Part shown: positions 25,149 to 35,872 of the stretch, one piece after another
Layout of the letters: the number at the start of each line of letters is the position of its first letter
Numbering within the stretch: position 1 is the first letter of the stretch
NCBI GenBank assembly: GCA_964036295.1
Contig: OZ038467.1
Location: forward strand, 15,969,670 to 16,033,669
Direction of reading: 5' to 3'
DNA from: Plumapathes pennacea
Lineage: Eukaryota; Cnidaria; Anthozoa; Antipatharia; Myriopathidae
Length of the DNA stretch: 64,000 nt
The notes under the pieces: model-generated
What the model was told of the DNA's origin: nothing
The model's database searches: none
What the model saw: only the letters and a program-made list of their open reading frames with translations
Translations under genes and position numbers: made by a program

Positions 25149-26819
25149 CTATGTTTTAGTATGATTTTGAACATGTTCTTGCATGTCTTCCTTTAGGGCA
25201 AAATATTCACAACACACATCACACTCATAAGCATACTTATAGAACCTGTAAAGGTTTTCATCTCTGTGCTTAAAAAAGTGTCGTGACAGTTTGTCTTTAA
25301 CAGTGAAGGTTTCACTGCATATTTCACATGTGTAGCACTTTTCTTCATTGTGTTGAAGTTGCTTGTTAGGTGTGTGGACACATTGGTGCTGGATCACACT
25401 ATCCTTCATTGCAAAGGCTTCACCACAGATTTCACACTTGTGGGGTTTTTTTTGTGTGTGTACAAGTTGATGTCTGACCAGGTGAGCCTTCAGTGCAAAA
25501 GCTTTACCACACTTTTCACACTTGTGGGCCTTTTCTCCTGTATGTACAAGTTGGTGCATGGTCAGATGACTCTTGTGTGCAAAAGCTTTACCACATTTAT
25601 CACAATTGTAGGGTTTTTCTCCTGTATGTACAGGTTGGTGCATGGTCAGGTTACCTTTCTGTGTAAAAGCTTTACCACATTTGTCACACTTGTGGGGTTT
25701 TTCTTCTGTATGTACGTGTTGGTGTATAGCCAGGTTACCTTTCTGTGCAAAAGCTTTACCACATTTGTCACACTTGTGGGGTTTTTCTCCTGTATGTACA
25801 AGTTGGTGCATGGCCAGGCTTTGTTTTGTTGTGAAGCCTTTTTCACACTTGTCACAACTGTAGGGTTTTTCCCTTGTATGTACGCGTTGGTGTATAGCCA
25901 GGTAACTTTTCTGTGCAAAAGCTTTACCACATTTGTCACACTTGTGGGGCTTCTCTCCTGTATGTACAAGTTGGTGCGTGGTCAGGCTTTGTTTTGTTGT
26001 GAAGCCTTTCTCACATTTGTCGCACTTGTGGGGTATTTCTCCTGTGTGTACAAGTTGGTGCCTGGCCAGGCTCTCCTTCTGTGTAAAAGCTTTACCACAC
26101 TTGTCACACTTGTGGGCCTTCTCTCCTGTATGTACAGGTTGGTGCCTTGCCAGGTTAACCTTCCGTGTAAAAGCTTTACCACACTTGTAACACTTGTGGG
26201 CCTTTTTTCCTGTATGTACAAGTTGGTGCCTTGCCAGGTGAGCCTTCTGTGTAAAAGCTTTACCACATTTGTCACACTTGTGGGGTTTTTCTCCTGTATG
26301 TACAAGTTGGTGCATGGTCAGGCTTTGTTTTGTTGTGAAGCCTTTTTCACACTTGTCACAATTGTAGGGTTTTTCCCTTGTATGTACGTGTTGGTGTATA
26401 GCCAGGTTACCTTTATGTGCAAAAGCTTTACCACATTTGTCACACTTGTGGGGCTTCTCTCCTGTATGTACAAGTTGGTGCGTGGTCAGGCTTTGTTTTG
26501 TTGTGAAGCCTTTCTCACATTTGTCGCACTTGTGGGGTATTTCTCCTGTGTGTACAAGTTGGTGCCTGGCCAGGCTCTCCTTCTGTGTAAAAGCTTTACC
26601 ACACTTGTCACACTTGTGGGCCTTTTTTCCTGTATGTACAAGTTGGTGCCTTGCCAGGTGAGCCTTCCGTGTAAAAGCTTTACCACATTTATCACACTTG
26701 TGGATTTTCTTTCCTGTATGTACATGTTGGTGCAAGGTCAGATCACTCTTGTGTGCAAAAGCTTTACCACATTTGTTGCACTTGTGAAGTTTTTCTCCTG
26801 CATGTACAAGATGGTGCAT
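25149..26819 (-). CDS. C2H2 zinc-finger array protein (19 fingers, intact 556-aa ORF)
   Basis: An open frame with nineteen C2H2 fingers in tandem, most with the consensus HKCDKCGKAF and HTGEKPHKC-type linkers, ending in three diverged fingers and a stop at 25149-25151. Such arrays bind DNA in the nucleus, usually as transcription regulators. No KRAB, SCAN or BTB domain is present. Helix residues differ between fingers, but the block of fingers 3-6 is nearly repeated as fingers 9-12 (six-finger, about 504-nt period, with the rare HTGEI linker in both), showing internal duplication. The ATG at 26817-26819 falls inside a finger (at the M before HHLVH), so it is probably not the original start. 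Fingers upstream are broken (see the adjoining entry). It is either a gene using this internal ATG or an upstream exon, or an array losing its 5' end. Confidence 0.7.
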   Translation of the reverse strand: MHHLVHAGEKLHKCNKCGKAFAHKSDLTLHQHVHTGKKIHKCDKCGKAFTRKAHLARHQLVHTGKKAHKCDKCGKAFTQKESLARHQLVHTGEIPHKCDKCEKGFTTKQSLTTHQLVHTGEKPHKCDKCGKAFAHKGNLAIHQHVHTREKPYNCDKCEKGFTTKQSLTMHQLVHTGEKPHKCDKCGKAFTQKAHLARHQLVHTGKKAHKCYKCGKAFTRKVNLARHQPVHTGEKAHKCDKCGKAFTQKESLARHQLVHTGEIPHKCDKCEKGFTTKQSLTTHQLVHTGEKPHKCDKCGKAFAQKSYLAIHQRVHTREKPYSCDKCEKGFTTKQSLAMHQLVHTGEKPHKCDKCGKAFAQKGNLAIHQHVHTEEKPHKCDKCGKAFTQKGNLTMHQPVHTGEKPYNCDKCGKAFAHKSHLTMHQLVHTGEKAHKCEKCGKAFALKAHLVRHQLVHTQKKPHKCEICGEAFAMKDSVIQHQCVHTPNKQLQHNEEKCYTCEICSETFTVKDKLSRHFFKHRDENLYRFYKYAYECDVCCEYFALKEDMQEHVQNHTKT

Positions 26820-27010
26820 GGCTACTTTCCTCTTATATGCAATTTATCACACTTGTGGAGATTTTCACTGGTACAGTATGTACGAGTTGATGTGTGGCCA
26901 GGTTCCCCTTCTATGCAAAAGCTTTATCACATTTATCTCTCTTGTGGGTTTTTTCTCCTGTGTGTACAAGTTGTTGTATGGTCAGTCCACTCTTCTTTAC
27001 CAAATTGGTG
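26820..27010 (-). pseudogene. Decayed upstream zinc fingers of the same array
   Basis: Directly upstream of the intact array the minus strand still shows finger pieces. A finger just before the ATG has lost a short segment holding its second Cys and the GKAF part, which shifts the frame. The next has AFA followed by TAG (stop at about 26911-26913). The next carries Arg in place of the first Cys (THKRDKCDKAF), and one further up has QQLVH in place of HQLVH. So at least three fingers are dead in a row, while those downstream are clean. The ancestral protein was longer. Confidence 0.7.
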
Positions 27011-28832
27011 GATACAGTGGACAAGCAGATACCCCTTCCTTCTCCTATGTTTTTGAGATATATCTTAAAGTGGATACACAATGGGGTTAGACCAACCCTC
27101 CACATAAGTCATTTTTAAGTATATAAACTGATATGGCAATGTTTTTACTAGAACAAGGAATGCATTTTCATGTCACCACATATCCACGTAAGCCAATCCA
27201 AATAGAGCTACATCAAAAACTAAGGGGAGGGGTGGTCTAGCTTGACCTTGAAGTGGATATGCAGTATGCAAATACACATGTTTCAAAAACCTGGGGGGAG
27301 GGGTTGTCGAGCTCCACTGCATATCCCCGTATCCTGTGCAGATTTGTAAATGTTTATATAAACTTGCATGTCCATGGTGGTGGAACATAGTCAGCCTGAT
27401 TAGGTAGTCTTTCTTGGTTTTCATGTTAGTTTTCATGTAATTTGACAGATCAGTTGCCAGGCATTGATACAGTTCTTAAATTTCTTGTGTACACTGTAAG
27501 GTGAATGTTGTTCACAAAAATCATAGATGGCAATTAGAGAGTCCTACTTCTATGCAGTGTTTACTACATCCTCACAGGCTTTCATCTCCAGGAAGGAACC
27601 TATGTTTTAATGACAGTTAAGAAAACTCTTTTAAAACGAGTGAGATGAGGACTTCTGGAATCAGGGTACCAAAAGCGATGCACACATCCATATTTCATTT
27701 TTTCTTAAAGTTTGGATACATAAATGCCTTTATTGTGATTGCAAATGTTCTATAATAGGCCAGAGGCTAATGTGGCATAGGCTAAGCGTAACACATAACA
27801 GAATTCAAATGCTTCTTTATCCACATTTTTATTTGGAGGATAAAAAATTATACCAGTTGTTATCCAACGGATAAGCTTCGAACAACCTGACTTGGGCACC
27901 CGGAAAGGGGGGGGGGGGGGGGGGGGGAATGGAATGGGGGAATGGGAATTGAATAAACATGTGGCGTTGCGTGATAGCAACAGTTCAGAGCTGTTCTGCA
28001 GCGGCAGACTTGACCATAAATCATGAAGGTTTCTGGCAGGAAAATATAGCCAGACTGAATGAAAACTATCATACCCTGTCTTAGAGAGAAACGGTTCCAC
28101 TGTAACTATACTGAACACATAATCAAAAGCTTGTATCAAAAACCTGTGGTAGCTAGCCGTTGCATGTTGACACTAAAGCGAAATAATTGACATCTCGAAC
28201 TGTCTAAGCCTGTTTTATAGTGCAGGTCCTTGTTTAAACAGAGAAATCTCACTTCCTTACCTTCAAAAAGCATACAGATTTCTTAATATAAACCGTAGCA
28301 ACGACCGATGTCCACATGCACACGAACGCGAGCTTCTTGACCATTGACCAGGCCTGAAAAAGAACCCGTATGTTCGCGCCGATTTCTTGTGGACTTCTGA
28401 TTGGTCGACATAACGACGGCTTTTTTTCGTACGATTTCGTTGCTATCAAGGCCGTTTTTCGGATGACGGTCGAGCAATAAATGAATAACTTTATTAACGT
28501 TTCAAAAATCCTTTAGCATCACTACTAATTGGGGACACTAAACACTACAAAACAACCGCTACAAATAAGAAATTATAAATCATAATTAACTAACAATCGT
28601 GTGATTGGCTCTTCGCATTGGAACTGGCACAAGAGATGGTGGAAGAGGCGGGCGGGGAATTTTTAGATTACTTAAGGTATGCAGGGATGCCAACTTCAAA
28701 AATTTTCCAGGTGGGAGATTTTTTGCAACCCACCGCCCATCGGACGTTGTGTTCGCCATGTTGAATGACATTCTGTCATGCGCAACACGTCACTTCGTAC
28801 TTGCGGGTAACTGATAAAGGAGGAGTTCAAAG
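27011..28832. other. Intergenic stretch between zinc-finger array and SMARCB1
   Basis: Contains two related GGGGAGGGG-rich segments (27222-27330), a G homopolymer at 27907 and AT-rich sequence. The last 250 bases, with GGCGGGCGGGG at about 28647, should hold the promoter of SMARCB1 exon 1a. No other coding sequence is seen. Confidence 0.5.
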
Positions 28833-29347
28833 ATGGCGCTGCACGTGCAAAGTAGAAAACCTGCAGTGTTTCAGCTGGAAAATGGGGGAGAATTTTATAT
28901 GATAGGAAGCGAGGTCGGTCATTACCTAAACTACATGAAAGGAGCCTTATACAAGAAGTATCCATCGCTTTGGCGCCGCAGCCCAACTCTGGAGGAGAGA
29001 AAAAAGCTTTTGTCTCTTGAAATTGGCTACAACACCTTGTCAAACTCCAATATCATGCTCGTCAAAGCCTCTGAGATTGAAACAATTCTGCAAGGATTGG
29101 GCGAACAATTTAAGGAAAGGCTTGCAGCCCCAGATCATTCTCCGCGTTCAAAGACTTCAAAGTCGTGGCCATCCAGTATTGGTGGTGCGGGTTTGTTGAA
29201 AATGCCATCACATTTGTCTCGGGAGACAATCCATACTTCTGTTCGACATTTGCGTGCAGTTTCTTGTCAATTAAACCCGGGTGCATCAAGAAGGATAGAC
29301 CTGAAAGTTCGCGAAGCTCTCCGACAAAAAGTTCTGCCAAGTTTATG
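28833..29347 (+). CDS. SMARCB1: SMARCB1 alternative first exon 1a (diverged winged-helix copy)
   Basis: It starts with ATG in a good context (AAGATGGCG) and encodes 171 codons plus two bases. Residues 1-95 align with exon 1b and with human SMARCB1: [40 protein letters not shown] and [12 protein letters not shown] judge roughly half the residues identical to 1b. The linker that follows is very different from 1b but still has SW and HLRAVSC where 1b has SWVP and HLDAVPC. The usual NDEKYK motif is replaced by LGEQFK. The frame is open throughout and the donor (TG then GTAAGC) is at the homologous place and phase, which argues against a dead copy. It needs its own promoter, upstream of 28833. Confidence 0.75.
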
Positions 29348-32300
29348 GTAAGCTTGTTTCAGTTTCTCTGTGAAAGGAGCATAGCAGTTCTATTACATAC
29401 TTCGGATGCACATGATTTAAGAACTTTAGTTGGTATTACACAAGTCAGATATCCATAACTTTATAGTAAACTATCAAGTGCCATCGCATACAAACACCAG
29501 CCCATGGCCAACCGGCACTTCACTGTAAGTATGTTAATACAGGCAGTGTGATTTATTATTTTACTACTTACATTTATGCCCTTCAATAGAGTACTTGCAA
29601 TATCCTAACAAACAATACTATTTGAATGCTTCAAGTGCACTGAAGTCTTAAGTTTATCGATATTTCTGTGAAGAGAACAAAATTGCAGCAAGTGCGAGCG
29701 CTCGCAGAGGCTCACGGGTAAAGAAACATTGAAAACCATTATGGCGGTTCGAACATACGGACAGAAGCCGAGTTCATTCGTTTTGGACGATGGAGAATCA
29801 TATATGATCGGATCTGAAGTGGGAAACTACTTAAGGATGTTCAGAGGATCTTTGTACAAAAAATACCCGTCGTTGTGGCGCAGACTAGCAACACTTGAGG
29901 AGCGTAAAAAGATCGTCTCCTTGTCTTTGGGATTCGGACACAACAATCTCGCAACGAACGTTACTCTGTTGAGAGCGAGAGAGGTTGATGAGATCTTAGA
30001 GGGGAATGACGAGAAGTATAAGCTCTCTAACGAGCCTGCGGATGTGAACCGGCAGAATTTTCAACTCGGAAAGTCGAAGCGCGGAGCGCCGCAGTCTTGG
30101 GTACCAGCTCAGTCTCTTTTCCCGAGTACCTCGTATCACTTAGATGCCGTTCCTTGTGCGTCCACTGTGAACAGAAACAGGCTGGGACCCAAACGGATCA
30201 AAACCTTTCCAAGATGGTAAAGTAGAATTGCGTGTACTTCGTATCAAGATCTGAATAACAACATCTTTTATTCGTGTTAATATATACGCTTGAGAATTCC
30301 TCATAGTTCTTACAATGCTCTGGCCTCAGGTGTACATTACTCCTAAATCCCAGAGTTTTATGCCACGAAAATGTAGTAGAGTGAGGATAACCAGGCATCT
30401 CTTACTTTACCCAGCAAAACTGATCAAGTTATCAATTCTCAACTGTCACTCCATTCATTTCCTCTCCGAGGTTGGGAGAATTTGACTTATGGTTATATTT
30501 TTAAGATTCAGTGGCAAGCTCTGGATACATGCTGCTCAGCAACCAGCTGACATTTTTGTTTATGTAGTGTTATCCCTTTCATTCCCAAGACTGACCAACT
30601 TCAATTTTCTCCAGATACAGTGAAACCTCAATATAATGAACCTTGGTATAAGGAAAACCCTGATATAACAAACAATATTCTTCAGCCTGTTACAGCCCAG
30701 TTACAGTAAAATGTATGTGAGCAGAACCTCACTATAAGAATATCCCGTTATAACAAACACATTTTCCCAGTCCCTTGGCCTTCATTATATCGTAATACAG
30801 TAAACTGTACTGTATTACCTGTATATCATACAGTAAGGAGAACTTGGCTTTTCATGCCTTGAAAGCTGGTTAAACTATCAATAAATTCTCACTAATCACT
30901 TGTATATTTTCTTCTTAAAAGGTGGGGAGAATCTGCATTGTGACCTTGGGAATGAAAGGGTTATTGGTTCATTTGGATCTTGTCATGACTCACTGAACAA
31001 TAATAATTGGTAGACATTTGCTGTGGTGGTACACATTTAAAAATACATATAACAAACATGGGGAATAGTTGTGGTGACAACTCATACTTTGTCTGATGTT
31101 AATAATTTCTCTGCTCTCAGTTATGATGACCACGACATGGCAGCAATTCATGAGGCGGCTGCTCAGCCAGAAGTGCTGGTTCCTATTCGGCTGGATATTG
31201 ATATTGATGGACAGAAACTCCGGGACACCTTCACATGGAACAAGAATGGTGGGAATGCTTTCTAATTTGTTCTGTTTTGGTGACAACTTGAACAGCAAAT
31301 TAAGACACATCTTGGAGGTGCAAGTGCCAATTTTTGCACAAACTCCACAATCTATTTTGTGTGCTGTGCTGTTTCCCAACTGTCTCTTTTCTTTCCTTCC
31401 GTAGTTCCTAATGCAAAGAACTGCAGTACTCTCTCCAACAATTCAACACTGAAGTTATACACATTGGAATATTTTGAACTCTTTGTTTATTGATTTTTGT
31501 TTTTGTTTCAGAAACTCTTATTACTCCAGAGGTGTTTTCGGAGGTGCTCTGTGATGACCTTGACTTGCCGCTGGCATCCTTTGTTCCCGCTATTTCTCAA
31601 GCGATCAGACAGCAAGTGAAACAGTTTGCAGCAGAACCTGATATTGTGCTGGATGAGCAGACAGATCAGCGAGTCATGGTGAAGGTAATGAAGCACCTGC
31701 CTGTATCCACAATACACAGTTCTCTCCTGCTAAATTCCTTGTTATTTTGTCTCAGTTGAACATTCATGTAGGAAACATCTCCCTTGTGGATCAGTTTGAA
31801 TGGGACATGTCTGACTCTCGCAACAACCCGGAGCAGTTTGCCATGAGCCTATGCTCTGACCTGGGCCTGGGTGGGGAATTTGTCACAGCAGTTGCCTACA
31901 GCATTCGAGGACAGCTCAACTGGCACAGCAAGACTTACGCCTTCAGCGAAGCACCGCTGCCTACTATGGAGCGTCCAATCAGAAGTGGGCCAGACGTTGA
32001 TAACTGGGGGCCATATTTAGAAACCTTGACAGATGCTGAGATGGAGAAAAAGTTACGAGACCAGGACAGAAACACAAGGTATTTATCGCAGATTGAATGT
32101 TTCATTTCTGAATGTATGAAATCTTCCAATGTACTGTTCATATTTTGTTCGGAAACCATGAGAGTGCACACACAGTGTTGTATAGATAGATAGAATCTTT
32201 TTTATCCTCAGAACTTCATCAGTATATACAACAATATTGCTTTTCATGAAAGCCGAGCAAGGTCATAAAAGTACTAAAATACAAATTCCATAAAAAGAAT

Positions 32301-32917
32301 ATATTCATATAAATGTGGTTAAGGCTCAATGGATGATAGCTCCTGCTTAAAAGACTATATACTTCTTTGCTGTCTAATGTGGAGTGGCAGTTCATTCCAG
32401 AATTTTGCACTGTCATGTATAGAGCTCTCTTTAAAAGATATTCTGTTCTAGGTTTAACAAGAGATAGCTGGTTTTCTCTTTGTTGAAGATTGTAGGGTGT
32501 ATGTTAACATTTTTGGTGTGATAAGTTCCTTAAGGCAGAGGGGCAATCACTATTTAATATTTTGTACATCATTGAGGCTTTATGTTTGTATTGTCTTTTA
32601 GTAAAATCATCCCAATTGAGACTGCAGAGAGTTGACATTAGAGAGAGAAACCACTCAGATGCTCAGCTCGATTAGCTGCTTAGTTATTTCTGATTAATTG
32701 TTACCTGAATCTGTTTCTTCTTTTCTCTGTTTATAAATAATTTTAATGCAAATTATCCACCCATGTTGTACAAGAAACCATTCTGCTGCACACAAGTTAT
32801 ACCCAGATAAACTAGAAACCATTAGAGTGCACACACTGTAACCTTTCTGTCACACTAATCTCTTGCTTCTTTTCTAGGCGTATGCGTCGTCTGGCCCACA
32901 CGACCTCTGTCTATTGA
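28833..32917 (+). CDS. SMARCB1: SMARCB1/SNF5/BAF47, SWI/SNF core subunit, with two alternative first exons
   Basis: Core subunit of BAF/SWI-SNF nucleosome remodellers in the nucleus. Exons: 1a 28833-29347 or 1b 29741-30216, then 31121-31248, 31512-31684, 31756-32078, 32878-32917 (TGA 32915-32917). With 1b the product is 379 aa (human 385); with 1a it is 392 aa. The winged-helix domain is in exon 1 (FYMIGSEVG or [20 protein letters not shown]). The two RPT repeats follow ([58 protein letters not shown]). The basic C-terminal helix that contacts the nucleosome acidic patch is kept ([20 protein letters not shown]). Both first exons end in TG before the donor, so each gives the conserved Cys codon before YDDHD. 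ATTAAA at 33038 could serve for polyadenylation. The neighbouring RasGAP gene is convergent. Confidence 0.95.
29741..30216 (+). CDS. SMARCB1: SMARCB1 canonical first exon 1b
   Basis: The ATG at 29741 begins [10 protein letters not shown], matching the human ALSKTFGQKP start. Then come [39 protein letters not shown], the [11 protein letters not shown] motif, QSWVPAQ, and [15 protein letters not shown] before the TG/GTAAAG donor. This is the conserved copy and very likely the main isoform. An in-frame TTG at 29729 lies upstream but is not needed. The 393 bases between the end of exon 1a and this ATG must hold its promoter if it is transcribed independently. Confidence 0.92.
30612..30810. mobile_element. 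Remnant with TACAGTGAAACCTC end
   Basis: ATACAGTGAAACCTCAATAT and later AGAACCTCACTATAAGAATA with TATAACAAACA words, like a pogo/Tigger-type MITE that has lost a clear right end. It lies in SMARCB1 intron 1. Confidence 0.45.
30868..30962 (+). repeat. Best-preserved copy of the 100-base repeat family
   Basis: TGGTTAAACTATCAATAAAT, TTCTTCTTAAAAGGTGGGGA and GACCTTGGGAATGAAAGGGT. It lies in SMARCB1 intron 1. Confidence 0.7.
32079..32877 (+). other. SMARCB1 last intron with possible LINE 3' debris
   Basis: The segment 32185-32640 resembles in layout the segment at 51780-52260 in the RasGAP gene (both have GTTCCA(G/A)A..TTTGC/GCCCC and AGTTTC-like words), as seen in 3' remnants of retroelements. 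No frame is kept; the assignment is weak. Confidence 0.3.
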
Positions 32918-33034
32918 TGTTACTGTTACACAGACAAAAGTTGTCTTGTAAAGAGAACTGAACACAGTGAATTTTGTTGCTTGATGATACAGCTATGTTT
33001 TCCACTTTTTCAGTTTAAGTATAAACAGTTGCTC

Positions 33035-33043
33035 TTTATTAAA
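33035..33043. promoter_or_regulatory. Overlapping polyadenylation signals for two convergent genes
   Basis: The nine bases TTTATTAAA give ATTAAA on the plus strand (about 120 bases past the SMARCB1 stop) and AATAAA on the minus strand (about 355 bases past the RasGAP stop). Confidence 0.4.
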
Positions 33044-33395
33044 TTATTATATATTTCTGGTGTGCGTGTCCGGTTTGTTTATTTCCTGATACTATCTTCT
33101 TGGAGTAGTGGAAAATGTACTAGTATTGTTGGAAGAAGTGATAGCTGTCTGACCAGCCTGAACCAAGGCAAGACTGTGTATCAAAAACAGCATTTATGCA
33201 CTCTTGGGTTTCAGGACAAGGTCATAATATTCATTGTAGATGGCAGCAAACTCTTCCATTAAATAATAGTTAAATTCTCCACTGCATTTTGAAACTTTCT
33301 TCTTATTATTCATTATCACATCTACTGTATGTTCACATTTCCAATTTGGGAATATGGCAGTGAACTGTACATATTACTTGGGATTCATGACTGAA

Positions 33396-33859
33396 TTATT
33401 TGGCTTCTTGTTCAGTAATGTGTCTCTCTCTTGGTTCAAGGCTCTTATGTGCTATCTCTAACTCATCAATCACCTCAAACAAGTGCAAAGCAGCAGCCTT
33501 GGCATCATTAGAAGCTTCACTTGGTGCAATGTCCATTTCTGGAGCTGCTGTGGGAGTCTCTGTGGAGGTGACAGTGTATTTCTGTTTGAGCTCGTCACGG
33601 CTCATGAGAAGTTGGGAGTAGATCATTTGTGCTTCACAGTCTGGGTCCAGTGGGTCACGCCAGTCACTCAAGGTCACATGGGTGTGTGTCTGGTGGCAGC
33701 CTGGTGCTGAGAAGAAACCACACAATCATTTTCTTTGTGCCATGATAGTATACCTTAGCAACCATAATGGAGCTTTTCATCATGTCCTTGGAATGAAGAG
33801 AGACAACAGAACTAGGCCCCAATTTAATTGCACCCTGCTCACACTTAGAGTAGTCACGG

Positions 33860-33900
<41 letters not shown>

Positions 33901-35833
33901 ACCCTCAGTGCCTCTTTTATGTCCCCATAATTCTTTTTCAGTCTAGAAATGGGGCTTTCATTTTATGTGGTCACCCAAGCCATGAGTATAGAGCATGGTT
34001 TTACACCTTGAATGTTCATTGCCTTGAGTAGGGCTTGAACCTGCCATCCTCAGCATAAAACTTGGCCATGCTATCTGCTTGGCATGCCTGTTAGACAGAG
34101 ATCACATAGGAGTTTTGCTGTTTCTCTGGCTCTAAGCCTCTGCTGCAGTTAGTCTCCCACTACTCACCTGTCTTTCGCACACGCTTGCAGCATGACCATT
34201 TGCTCTTGTGGTAAATGCCCGGATGGTACAGTGGAAGCACCTCAGTGTTAGACACAAATGTTTTTCTGATGGCTGACAGCCACTGGTGCATCTCATTCAC
34301 ATCCTGAAATCACAAAGATGATTTGAATGATCCATGTGGGACAGCATTTTATCCATCCATCCATCTATTCTCTACCTTTTTTCTTCTCCTCTCATCCTCT
34401 TTCCTTCCCAACTTCTCTTTCCTCCCTCCCCACCCTTCTGCCGTAAACATGCCCACAGACAGAGAAGAAAAGTGTATTTAATTAAACAAACAACAACTGT
34501 TGTACCTGAGCAGCTAAGTATGTAGTATGAAGTGAACCTTTAACTTCTCCCGTCACCAGTTGAAACACATTAGCTTTCTGAAAAGCACAATCTTCCACCC
34601 TTTCAGCAGCCAGCAGACGAAATGTGGGAAGAAACTGCCGCGTCTGAGAACAAACCAAGTAGGGAGAACAACACTTCAAAAGTCAAATGGCACCAACACA
34701 TGCACAGTAAAAAATAAACAAAATATAATAACTAATAATAATATAATGGAAAATAGTAGAAAGAGACCTTAAGATTTTGACTGTGTTGGCGAAGAGAATA
34801 ACATCTATAATGAATTGACTAAAGGTCAACGTGTGAAAGCTAGGCGCCATAGAAGAGTTTGACGCTAATAAAATACAGTAGGATGATCCAGTTATGTTGT
34901 ACATACCTGGGACTCTGGGGTGTAGCCATACAGGAAATTCTCACTACTCAACCAACAATAGCGCTTCTTGAAGGAGAAAGGCTTAGGGAGACGAAGAGGG
35001 TTGTATGTGCACTTCCGTAGGTAGCCTTCCTTTATCACCATGGACTGACTGAAGACACTCCTTTTACGATTACACTCAGGAACTGCAACACAAGTCAAGT
35101 AAAACTGCATGACAAAATACCCATTTTGCAAGTCACCATCATCACTATATGTACCTTGAGAATCCTCTGCATCTGTCAGTATGTCTAGGAAATCCTTCAC
35201 TTGTTCAGAATAGTGCTGAACTGATGTGTACAAGGGTGACACCCAACTCCCTGTGTCTGTGATTTTTGGATCCAGATTCCCAATTTTCTGTACTGTCTGT
35301 CAAAAAAAAAAACAAACAAACAAACAAACAAGGGACCACATTATTGATTACTGGTACTCCATGAACACCCACACCAAATGTGACAGTTAAAGACCAGTCA
35401 ATATTTATGCCAGGGGAGGGGAGCTGGTCAAAAAAAGGGGGGGGGGGGGGCTACTGGTTTTTCAGATGTTCAGAGGGGGCACAAAATGTCAAGAGGTTTT
35501 AACATCTTAGTTCAAAACTTTGGCCAACCCCCCCCCCCCCCTCCCCTGGCATAAATAATGACTGGTCCCTTACACCCTGAATCACTACTGGGAGTGAAAG
35601 AGTTAAACTAACCATAAGCCTGTGAGGATGTTCAAGCTAGACTTGCATAGCCAAAAGTCTTACCTTTGCTAATAATGTCAGGGTGCGTGACACAGTCTTG
35701 TCTGCATGATGATCTCGCAAGCTGAACAGCTTGGGTGCCAGGATTGCAGGAGCAAACAGTCGAAGGAATAGAAAACCACTGATGGCTCTGTAGTGTACAT
35801 CCTGACAAATGGGAGCAAAGAAAATGATGTCAT

Positions 35834-35872
<39 letters not shown>

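Noticed and set aside
25350-27056. 568-codon plus-strand open frame
   Set aside because: It is the exact antisense shadow of the zinc-finger array; the repeated CKSFTT/FSCMYKLV words are reverse complements of finger consensus codons.
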